From: Microbacteriaceae bacterium PS02070
GTDB taxonomy: Bacteria; Actinomycetota; Actinomycetes; Actinomycetales; Microbacteriaceae
NCBI GenBank assembly: GCA_029959865.1
Contig: JASCPE010000002.1
Coordinates: forward strand, 496,001-560,000
Direction of reading: 5' to 3'
Length of the DNA stretch: 64,000 nt
The notes below the pieces were generated by a model. That model was not told where the DNA came from. It saw only the letters and a program-made list of their open reading frames with translations, and ran no database searches. This document shows positions 25,241 through 32,929 of the stretch, piece by piece. The stretch's first letter is position 1. The number at the start of each line of letters is the position of its first letter. The translations under genes were made by a program, and so were the position numbers.

Positions 25241-26494
25241 TCATGGTGACAGATCTCTGATACGCTCCGCGAGGAAATCGCGCTCCGCGCCGTTTCTACA
25301 CCGATCAAGCGCGGCCGCCCATTGCTCTAGAGCGCCCGCCACGTCGCCTCGACGTGCGAGAAGTTCGCCCCGTACCGCCGGAACTCGGTGCGAGTTCGGC
25401 AGCCACTCGTCAAGCCCGTCGAGCAGGAGCAGGGCACGCTCGAGGTCGCCCGACTCTGCCACCGCGACGGCCCGGTTCAGACGCACGATGGGCGAGCCCG
25501 TGAGTGTCTCCAGCCTCTCGTACAACCGCACGATCGATGGCCAGTCCGTGTCGCGTGGGTGAGGTACGCGCATGTGGTGGCTTGCGATCTCCGCCTGCAG
25601 GCGCACCTCCTCCACTCGCCCGCCTCCGGGAGCGACGGTGGCAAGGAGCGAAAGCCCTTCATCAATCTCCGAGCGGACCCACAACGACCGGTCCTGATCG
25701 GCGAGGAGTACCAGCTCCCCCGCCGCATTGACACGCGCGCGGCGGCGCGCATGTTGCAGGAGCATCAGCGCCAGCAGCGCACGCAGGTGCGTCACCGCCT
25801 GTCGCGCAGAGCCATCTGCGCGACCCATCATTAAGCTCCACAAGAGCCGGGCGAGACGGATTGCCTCGCCCGAGAGATCCGCTCGAAGGACGTCGTCCCC
25901 AAAACCAGGCGCGTATCCCGCCGTGAAGCACAGATAAATCGTGTCCAGCGCGCCCGTCAAGCGCTCGCTGAGACGATCATCCGGGGGCATGGCGAGGGGG
26001 ATGCCGGCGGAGTGGATCTTCCGCTTGGCTCGCGTGATCCTCGCCGCCATCGTCGCCTCGGACGTCAGGAACAGCCGCGCGATCTCGACCGTCGGGATGC
26101 CAAGGAGCAGGCGCAGGGACAGCGCCGCCTGGGCATTCGGCGCGAGCGCAGGGTGACAAGAGAGGAGGAGGAGTCGCAGCTCCGAGTCCTCGAGTGGACC
26201 AGCTGCCTCCCGCACCTCCGTCTGCTCCCGGGCGTCACTGACGAGAAGCGGCAGCGCCCGGGCGGCCGTGGCGCGTCGACGAAATCGATCGAGAGCGCTG
26301 CGCTGAGCAGCAGTCATCACCCACGCGGCCGGCGAATCGGGCACACCCGATGCTGGCCATGTGCGAGCGGCACTCTCGAATGCGTCGGCGAGCGACTCTT
26401 CCGCGACATCCAGGTCACGGTAGCGCGCGATCAGGATGGCGAGCAGTCGCCCCCAGTCGTCGCGGTAGAGCCGTTCGAGCCGCTCCTCACTCAC
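25241..26494 (-). CDS. ECF-type RNA polymerase sigma factor with C-terminal extension (ECF42-like)
   Basis: 417-aa sigma-70 family protein: region 2 near the N-terminus (ERLERLYRDDWGRLLAILIA, VAEESLADAFESA), region 4 (LSLRLLLGIPTVEIARLFLT), then a long helical C-terminal extension of ~230 residues with TPR-like character (VRLNRAVAVAESGDLERALL). This layout and the adjacent YCII/DGPF gene define the ECF42 group, in which no anti-sigma factor is usual. GTG at 26494 overlaps the YCII stop by 4 nt. Target promoters unknown. Confidence 0.88.
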   Translation of the reverse strand: MSEERLERLYRDDWGRLLAILIARYRDLDVAEESLADAFESAARTWPASGVPDSPAAWVMTAAQRSALDRFRRRATAARALPLLVSDAREQTEVREAAGPLEDSELRLLLLSCHPALAPNAQAALSLRLLLGIPTVEIARLFLTSEATMAARITRAKRKIHSAGIPLAMPPDDRLSERLTGALDTIYLCFTAGYAPGFGDDVLRADLSGEAIRLARLLWSLMMGRADGSARQAVTHLRALLALMLLQHARRRARVNAAGELVLLADQDRSLWVRSEIDEGLSLLATVAPGGGRVEEVRLQAEIASHHMRVPHPRDTDWPSIVRLYERLETLTGSPIVRLNRAVAVAESGDLERALLLLDGLDEWLPNSHRVPAVRGELLARRGDVAGALEQWAAALDRCRNGAERDFLAERIRDLSP

Positions 26495-26847
26495 GCCACC
26501 ATGTCCCCCGGCGACGCAACGGGACGGATCTCCATGACGTAGTCCGGGAGCACCTCAAGCAACTCGGCGAGGGTGTCCAGGTCCGGCGCGTCGACGACGT
26601 AGTAGCCACCGATGCCTTCCGTTGCCTCGGCGAACGGGCCGTCGGTCAGCTCGATCTTGCCCGCAGCATTCGTCCGAGCCAGGGTCACAGAGGCTTCATC
26701 GAGCGCCTCTCCTCCGAGTATCTCGCAGTCCGCGCGAGCAGCGACCGCCTCATCGAATGCGGCGTGCTTAGCCATCTCACTGGCCCGCTGCTCGGGAGTC
26801 ATCTGCGTCCAGTCCTCGCCATCGACGAGGAGCACCATGTACTTCAT
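26491..26847 (-). CDS. YCII-related (DGPF domain) protein
   Basis: 118-aa member of the YCII/DGPF family, recognisable from MKYMVLLVDGEDW, the family-naming DGPF (ELTDGPFAEATEGIGGYYVVDAPD) and a C-terminal VMEIRPV. Such proteins accompany ECF42 sigma factors and may sense or bind a small molecule, but biochemical function is not established. ATG at 26847 is preceded by AAGGAG. Confidence 0.88.
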   Translation of the reverse strand: MKYMVLLVDGEDWTQMTPEQRASEMAKHAAFDEAVAARADCEILGGEALDEASVTLARTNAAGKIELTDGPFAEATEGIGGYYVVDAPDLDTLAELLEVLPDYVMEIRPVASPGDMVA

Positions 26848-27077
26848 TCCTGTACTCCTTCTCCGAACCCGCCTTCGGTCGGGTGGAACGTGCTCATCGC
26901 GTCGCCGGCGGTGTATTTGCATCTGGCAATGGTCGTCTTGATGACCATGGGCTGCATCCTTCCATCTCCATCATGACGATGCGCGATTCGCACCGACACC
27001 TCTCTGACGGATACCCGCTCCAGAAATCGACAACGCGAAGGGAAATCTCGTCAGGATATGGACGAACCGCTGGCGAT

Positions 27078-27524
27078 TCAGGTGCTGAGAACGACTACCC
27101 ACACGCACATCGCGATGAAGAAGATCTGCTCGAGCGTGCGCGGAATGACGAGCGCAAGGAAGTTCGCTCCGCGCCGTTCGCGGAGCCTGGCGTGGTGCAC
27201 GTTGGCGGGAAAGACTGCCACGAAGAACACGCCGAGCGCGATGGCGGCCACGACACGGGTTGCCGGGATGAGGAGACCGATGAGTGCGGCGAGCTCGGCC
27301 GCCCCGGAGAGCCAGACGACGAGCTCCCGCTGGGGAACCCACGGTGGCACTATCTTCACCATCCCGCGGCGGAGCCAGGGCAGAATGCGTGCCAGCACTC
27401 CGAACGCGCACGCGACGACGAGGACGCTGATCGGTACGGCAACGAGGTCGGTGAAGCCCGGGACCTTCAGCAGGTGCAGGAGAAGAGCGCCGAAGAAGGC
27501 GACTGCGGTGGCGCCGAGAATCAT
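27078..27524 (-). CDS. DoxX-like family membrane protein
   Basis: 148-aa protein with four hydrophobic segments. The WLSGAAELAALIGLLIPATR section is the DoxX signature area and is followed by PANVHHARLRERRGANFLAL. The family covers terminal-oxidase-associated and redox-linked membrane proteins. The ATG at 27524 has GGGGAA upstream. It may belong with the YCII-sigma unit 230 bp downstream, but that gap is long enough for a separate promoter. Confidence 0.83.
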   Translation of the reverse strand: MILGATAVAFFGALLLHLLKVPGFTDLVAVPISVLVVACAFGVLARILPWLRRGMVKIVPPWVPQRELVVWLSGAAELAALIGLLIPATRVVAAIALGVFFVAVFPANVHHARLRERRGANFLALVIPRTLEQIFFIAMCVWVVVLST

Positions 27525-27560
27525 TCGTTTCCCCTGTCCGGTGAGCGACCCTCCCGAGAG

Positions 27561-27566
27561 TAGCCT
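27561..27566 (+). promoter_or_regulatory. Leaderless-type -10 box (TAGCCT) of the MFS transporter gene
   Basis: TAGCCT is followed by 7 nt and the GTG at 27574. Confidence 0.55.
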
Positions 27567-27573
27567 GGACTCG

Positions 27574-28908
27574 GTGATCCACTCCCCCGACATGCCTCAG
27601 CGCCGCGCGTCTGCGTGGCCGTATGTTGTCTGGTCCGTGGCGTTGCTCGCGTACGTCATCGCCGTTACGAACCGGTCATCTCTCTCCGCGGTCGGCGTCG
27701 ACACCGCCGAGCGTTTCCACACGGATGCCGCGACGCTCTCGATGTTCGCCGTCGTTCAGCTCGCGGTGTACGGCGCGATGCAGGTGCCGATCGGGCTGCT
27801 GCTGGATCGCTACGGATCGCGACCGATCATGACGATCGGCATGGTGCTGATGGCTGCTGGGCAGTTGACGATCGCCCTCTCAGACAGCGTCGGAATCGCG
27901 ATCCTCGCCCGTGCCCTTATCGGTGCGGGAGACGCGGCCATCTTTCCGGGTGCGCTCCGACTGATCGCGACGTGGTTCCCCGCGCAACGTGCCCCCATGT
28001 TCGCGCAGCTCACGGGCATCGCGGGGCAGGGCGGTCAGATTGTCGCCGTCGTGCCGCTGACGGCCCTCCTGCACTCCACGACGTGGACGATCGCATTCGG
28101 AAGCCTCGCTGGCCTTGCCGCGCTGTTCGCCATCCTCGTCTTCGCGCTCCTGCGCAACCGGCCGCCGGAGCTGGAGAGCGACGTCTCGGTCAACACCGAC
28201 ACGGGCGTCGTGCGTGTCGTGCGATCCTCCATTGATACGGGAACGGGTGCGCGCGCGGCCTGGGGCCATCCGGGCACGCGCCTGGCGTTCTGGACGCACT
28301 TCACGACGATGTTCTCCCTCACCGCGTTCTCGCTGCTGTGGGGCTTCCCGTTCCTCACCGCGGGTGAAGGTCTCTCGACCGCCGCGGCAGCCGGGATGAT
28401 GACGATCCTCGTGGTCGTCGGAATGGTGACCGGCCCCATCCTGGGTGACCTTTCCCGCAGAATCCCGCACTACCGGTCCTATGGGCTCGTCCTCCCGACG
28501 ATTCTGGTTCAGATCGTTGCCTGGGGAGTCACGCTCGCGTGGCCTGGCCCGGCGCCGATGTGGCTGCTGGTCGTGCTCATGGTGGCCCTCGGCGTCGGCG
28601 GCCCCGCATCCATGATTGCGTTCGATCACGCCCGGACCCACAACCCCGCACACCGCTTGAGCACGGCGACCGGCATGGCGAACGTCGGTGGCTTCCTCGC
28701 CGCCCTCATCGCGATCCTTCTGATCGGGCTCGCGCTTGACGCACAGGGAGCGGGGACTCCCGATACCTACACCCTCGACGCGTTCCGGGTTGCCTTCCTC
28801 ACCCAGATTCCGTTGTGGCTGATCGGCATCACGTTCATCGTGATCGAACGGCACAAGGTGCGCGTTCGGATGGGGCTCGATCCGCCGTGGGGTCGCCGCA
28901 CGTCGTGA
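27574..28908 (+). CDS. MFS transporter
   Basis: 444-aa major facilitator with 12 predicted membrane helices. The loop 2-3 motif GLLLDRYGSRPIMTIGM and the GDAAIFPGALRLIATWFPAQR region are typical of the nitrate/glycerol-phosphate-like or anion symporter branch of MFS. A charged loop follows helix 6 (RNRPPELESDVSV). Substrate cannot be deduced. GTG start supported by the -10 box; the ATG at 27592 is the alternative. Convergent with the SGNH hydrolase. Confidence 0.9.
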   Translation: MIHSPDMPQRRASAWPYVVWSVALLAYVIAVTNRSSLSAVGVDTAERFHTDAATLSMFAVVQLAVYGAMQVPIGLLLDRYGSRPIMTIGMVLMAAGQLTIALSDSVGIAILARALIGAGDAAIFPGALRLIATWFPAQRAPMFAQLTGIAGQGGQIVAVVPLTALLHSTTWTIAFGSLAGLAALFAILVFALLRNRPPELESDVSVNTDTGVVRVVRSSIDTGTGARAAWGHPGTRLAFWTHFTTMFSLTAFSLLWGFPFLTAGEGLSTAAAAGMMTILVVVGMVTGPILGDLSRRIPHYRSYGLVLPTILVQIVAWGVTLAWPGPAPMWLLVVLMVALGVGGPASMIAFDHARTHNPAHRLSTATGMANVGGFLAALIAILLIGLALDAQGAGTPDTYTLDAFRVAFLTQIPLWLIGITFIVIERHKVRVRMGLDPPWGRRTS

Positions 28909-28932
28909 GAGTGTCGCGGCTCTGTCTGGACT

Positions 28933-29730
28933 CTAGGATCCGTCGTCTGGTGCTGGTGCGGGTTCGACCGTCACCCAAGCGCCGCCGAACTTCGGCTCGC
29001 GGCCGTCTCCGGACGACGTGCCTGTGAGACGACGTTTGATCCAGGGGCCGAGGTGCTCCCGGAAGTACGCTTGCCGTCCCACGCGCGTCGCCGGACTGTT
29101 CGCGGGGAGAGACCACCAGTCCGTCGGCACCTTCTCTCCGAGCGCATCGAGCACACGGGCGGCGACGCGGTGATGACCACGCGGACCCATGTGCAACCGG
29201 TCCTCCGACCAGAACGAGGGATCGGTGAGCTCGCGGTCCGGCCAGTTGAGCGCGCGGATGACATCGTCCCTACCCTCGATACGTTCGAGAACGGCGCGGG
29301 AGAGCTCGTCGCCGCGACGGCCGATCACTCGACCCAGCGGGAGCTGCGCTGTGGGGTTCGCCCCTGAGAGGAGAATGAGCCGCACGCCCTCGTCGTCGCA
29401 GCGCTGCAGCACCTTCGTGAACGCGTCCGCGATCCGCGCGATCGGGGTGCGTGGGCGCAGCATGTCGTTGCCGCCGCCGTTGAAGGACAAGTGCGTCGGT
29501 TTCAGCGCGAGTGCCGGCTCCAGTTGCTCCTCGACGATCGGCCACACGAGCTTTCCGCGAATGGCCAGGTTTGCATACTCGATGCTGTGGCCCCGAGACG
29601 CTGCCCAGCCCTCAGCGACGAGGTCCGCCCACCCGCGCACGGTGCCATCGGGGAGCTCATCTCCCACGCCTTCCGTGAAGGAGTCTCCGATCGCGACGAA
29701 GCGCACCCCGGCCGGGTTTGCGCCGGTCAT
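28933..29730 (-). CDS. SGNH/GDSL hydrolase
   Basis: 265-aa esterase-like protein with all four SGNH blocks: Ser in AIGDSFTEGVGDE, Gly in AIRGK, Asn in FNGGGNDML, and the Asp-x-x-His dyad in EDRLHMGPRGHH. No signal peptide, so intracellular lipase/esterase or deacetylase of unknown substrate. It overlaps the upstream MFS gene by 4 nt (ATGA) and should be co-translated with it. Confidence 0.92.
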   Translation of the reverse strand: MTGANPAGVRFVAIGDSFTEGVGDELPDGTVRGWADLVAEGWAASRGHSIEYANLAIRGKLVWPIVEEQLEPALALKPTHLSFNGGGNDMLRPRTPIARIADAFTKVLQRCDDEGVRLILLSGANPTAQLPLGRVIGRRGDELSRAVLERIEGRDDVIRALNWPDRELTDPSFWSEDRLHMGPRGHHRVAARVLDALGEKVPTDWWSLPANSPATRVGRQAYFREHLGPWIKRRLTGTSSGDGREPKFGGAWVTVEPAPAPDDGS

Positions 29731-31100
29731 CGGTCATCCAGCGCGCGGCCGCGCTTATCGGTGAGGCCCCATGCTGCCGCCGCGGCGATCGCGAAGAACA
29801 CGGAGAAGATGACGAAGAGCAGCAGGGCGCCTTGGACGAGGAGGTTTCCGACGATGAGTGGCGCGATGATCGAGGCGATACGTCCGACCCCGGCGGCCCA
29901 GCCAGAGCCCGTTGCCCGGAGCGAGGTGGGGTAGAGCTCGGGCGTGACGGCGTAGAGCGCGCCCCACGCGCCGAGGTTGAAGAATGACAGGGCCATTCCG
30001 GCGGCGATGATGGCCCCCTCGGTGGTCGAGTTGCCGAACAGCACGGCGGCGACTGCCGAACCGACCAAGAACACCGAGAGCGTCGCGCGGCGTCCCCACA
30101 CCTCGATGAGCCATGCCGCCACCGCGTAGCCGGGGAGCTGGGCGAGCGTGATGATCAACGTGTACTGGAAGGAGCGGACGAGATCGAAGCCCTGAGAAAC
30201 CAGAATCGATGGAATCCAGATGAACGCGCCGTAGTAGGAGAAGTTGACGCAGAACCAGACGAGCCACAGGCACGCGGTGCGGACGCGGAACTCCGGCGCC
30301 CACAGGGCGCCGAGCCGTTCGCGGATGCTGGTAGCGACGGCAGGTTGCGCGGTGGTCGCGCCCTCCGCCTGTGCGGGCGTCGCTACTCCCGCGGCCTCTT
30401 CGAAGTCGCGCACGACCGCGTGTGCCTCGGCGTGACGCCCCTGCCGCTCCAGCCACCGAGCCGACTCGGGGAGGCCCCAGCGCACGACGAGCGCGTAGAT
30501 CGCAGGGATCGCACCGAGGGCAAATGCCCACCGCCATCCGTTGTCGAGGTTCGGGATGACGAGGTATCCGATGAGGGCGGCAGCAATCCACCCGACCGCC
30601 CAGAAGGCCTCCAGGATCACGATGACCCGGCCGCGGATCTTCGACGGCGCGAACTCGCTGACGTAGGTGCTCGCGACGGGCAGTTCTGCGCCGAGACCGA
30701 GCCCGACGATGACGCGGAGGATCAGGAGCGCTGTCAGCCCGCCGACCAGGGCGCTGGCCCCCGTGGCGATCCCGAAGATCAGGAGCGTCAGTGCGAAGAC
30801 GTAGCGGCGGCCGAGGCGGTCCGCCAGGAGTCCACCGACGCTCGCGCCGATCGCCATACCGACGAACCCGGCCGACGCGATGAATCCGGTCTCCTGACCC
30901 GTGAGCTGCCACTCGGTCGCCAGCACCGCGATGATGTAGGAGATCAAGCCCACATCCATCGCGTCCAAGGCCCAGCCGAGGCCGGAGCCGGTGACGATCT
31001 TCAGGTGCTTTCGCGTGAACGGGAGCCGGTCAAGGCGCGCGCCGACGGTCGCGTCCGCGGTCGTCGTCTGTGCGTCGTTCCGATCGTCGGATTCAGCCAT
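29727..31100 (-). CDS. MFS transporter (aromatic acid/sugar symporter-like)
   Basis: 457-aa major facilitator with 12 membrane helices. The start LPFTRKHLKIVTGSGLGWALDAMDVGLIS, ADRLGRRYVFALTL and SEFAPSKIRGRVIVILEAFWAVGW place it in the MHS/AAHS-like or sugar transporter branch. A central loop contains an Ala/Thr-rich insert. AAAGG precedes the ATG. Coupled to an SGNH hydrolase, which may act on the transported compound (inference). Confidence 0.9.
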   Translation of the reverse strand: MAESDDRNDAQTTTADATVGARLDRLPFTRKHLKIVTGSGLGWALDAMDVGLISYIIAVLATEWQLTGQETGFIASAGFVGMAIGASVGGLLADRLGRRYVFALTLLIFGIATGASALVGGLTALLILRVIVGLGLGAELPVASTYVSEFAPSKIRGRVIVILEAFWAVGWIAAALIGYLVIPNLDNGWRWAFALGAIPAIYALVVRWGLPESARWLERQGRHAEAHAVVRDFEEAAGVATPAQAEGATTAQPAVATSIRERLGALWAPEFRVRTACLWLVWFCVNFSYYGAFIWIPSILVSQGFDLVRSFQYTLIITLAQLPGYAVAAWLIEVWGRRATLSVFLVGSAVAAVLFGNSTTEGAIIAAGMALSFFNLGAWGALYAVTPELYPTSLRATGSGWAAGVGRIASIIAPLIVGNLLVQGALLLFVIFSVFFAIAAAAAWGLTDKRGRALDDR

Positions 31101-31224
31101 CGCCGTGCCTTTCTCGTCAAGAGAGCCGACCCGAGTCTATGACCCTGGGTCGTCCCACTCGCGCCCTCTCGTGCGCCGCTCCCCCATCGTGGTCTCAAGC
31201 GCCAGCCTGAGCCGGGTCTGGGTG

Positions 31225-32907
31225 TCAGGCCGGCGCAGCGAGAGCGAAGCGGAGGGTGTCCAGGCCGACACCGCCGACGTCGAGCGCCTCCTTGTGGAAG
31301 GTCTTGATGTCGAACGCGTCGCCCTGGCGGGCCTTGTAGTCGTCGCGAATCTGCTCCCAGATCCGCTGACCGACCTTGTAGGACGGAGCCTGACCCGGCC
31401 ACCCGAGGTACCGGTTGACCTCGAACTTGCGGAAGTCGTCGGGCATGTTGACGTTCTCGCGCATGACTTCGAGGGCGTAGTCGTGATCCCACACACCGGA
31501 TCCGTCCAGGCGAGGCTTGCCCAGGTGAACGCCGATGTCGAGGACGACGCGCACGGCGCGCATGCGCTGACCGTCCAGCATCCCGAGGCGGTCTGCCGGG
31601 TCGTCGAGGTAACCGAGCTGCTCCATGAGCCTCTCGGCATACAGCGCCCACCCCTCAGCGTGGCCGCTCGAGCCAGCAAGCAGACGCCGCCATGAGTTCA
31701 GCTGGCGACGGTTGTACACCGCCTGCGCGATCTGCAAGTGGTGACCGGGGACACCCTCGTGGTACACCGTGGTCAGCTCTCGCCAGGTATCGAAGGAATC
31801 CACGCTCTCGGGCACGGACCACCACATGCGCCCGGGGCGTGAGAAGTCATCGGTCGGACCGGTGTAGTAGATCCCGCCTTCGTTCGTCGGGGCGATCATG
31901 CACTCCAGGGTGCGGATCGGCTCTGGGATATCGAAGTGGGTTGCGCCGAGTTCTGCGACGGCCTTGTCGCTCGTCTCCTGCATCCAGCGCTGGAGGGCTT
32001 CAGTGCCGTAGAGCTTGCGGGACTCGTCCTTCTCCAGGAAGGCAACCGCTTCCGCGACGGAGCCTCCGGGCACGATCTCCTGCGCGATCGACTCCTGCTC
32101 CGCAACCATGCGGGCAAGCTCTTCGATGCCCCACTCGTACGTCTCATCGAGGTCGATCTCTGCGCCGAGGAACCGGCGCGAGTGCAACGCGTAGAGGTCG
32201 CGTCCGACCGCGTCCTCCTCAGATGCCGCCGGCGCCAGCTCTGACGAGAAGAACGACGCCAGACGGTCATACGCGACGCGGGCGGCGCCCGCGCCGTCGC
32301 TCAGCGCACGGGCCAGAGACGCTGGCAAGGAGCCCTCGCTGGGGCCGCCCTCGGCGGCGAAGTTCGCGAAGAAGCCGGTGTCGGACGAGTAGCGACCGAC
32401 CTGAGTGATGACTTCACGGACCTGACGACGGGCGGGCACGACGCCGGTCGAGATGCCTTCGCGAAGGGTCGCGATGTAGCCGTCGATGGCCTTCGGGATC
32501 GCGGAAAGACGCTTCGCGATGACGTCCCAGTCCTCGACGGTGTCGGTCGGCATCAGGTCGAATAGTGAGCGGATGTCTTGGGCGGGAGATGCGATGACGT
32601 TGACCTCGCGCAGGTGGTCGCCGGCGTCGTGGAGCTCGAGCTGGAGGCGCAGCACGTCGGACAGGTCCGCCTTGGTGACCTCGTCGATCTTGTCGACGGG
32701 CGTGGCGGCGTCCAACGCGGCGAGCGTTGCGCGCGCGGCCGCGGCCTTGCGCTCGGCGCCCTCCGGAGAGAGGTCGTCCAGACGGTCGTTGTACTCGAAG
32801 CGTCCGATGTAGGTGGCAAGGCTCGGCGAGAGCTCCGCCTGGGTATCGACCCACTCCTCCGAGATCTGATCAATCTGGGTGGGCGTGCGGAATGATTCGG
32901 TGGTCAT
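31225..32907 (-). CDS. DUF885 family zinc metallopeptidase-like protein
   Basis: 560-aa cytosolic protein with the HExxH-type metal site VYHEGVPGHHLQ near residue 375 and the downstream Glu-bearing GHAEGWALYAERLMEQLGYL, matching DUF885 (M32-like gluzincin fold). Peptide hydrolysis is likely but substrates are unknown. It starts 22 bp after the polA stop and has its own leaderless-type promoter in that gap. Confidence 0.9.
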   Translation of the reverse strand: MTTESFRTPTQIDQISEEWVDTQAELSPSLATYIGRFEYNDRLDDLSPEGAERKAAAARATLAALDAATPVDKIDEVTKADLSDVLRLQLELHDAGDHLREVNVIASPAQDIRSLFDLMPTDTVEDWDVIAKRLSAIPKAIDGYIATLREGISTGVVPARRQVREVITQVGRYSSDTGFFANFAAEGGPSEGSLPASLARALSDGAGAARVAYDRLASFFSSELAPAASEEDAVGRDLYALHSRRFLGAEIDLDETYEWGIEELARMVAEQESIAQEIVPGGSVAEAVAFLEKDESRKLYGTEALQRWMQETSDKAVAELGATHFDIPEPIRTLECMIAPTNEGGIYYTGPTDDFSRPGRMWWSVPESVDSFDTWRELTTVYHEGVPGHHLQIAQAVYNRRQLNSWRRLLAGSSGHAEGWALYAERLMEQLGYLDDPADRLGMLDGQRMRAVRVVLDIGVHLGKPRLDGSGVWDHDYALEVMRENVNMPDDFRKFEVNRYLGWPGQAPSYKVGQRIWEQIRDDYKARQGDAFDIKTFHKEALDVGGVGLDTLRFALAAPA

Positions 32908-32913
32908 CCTTCG

Positions 32914-32919
32914 AGCGTA
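32914..32919 (-). promoter_or_regulatory. Leaderless-type -10 box (TACGCT) of the DUF885 gene
   Basis: Reads TACGCT on the minus strand, 6 nt before the ATG at 32907, inside the 22-bp gap after polA. Confidence 0.5.
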
Positions 32920-32929
32920 GCCCTGTGAA

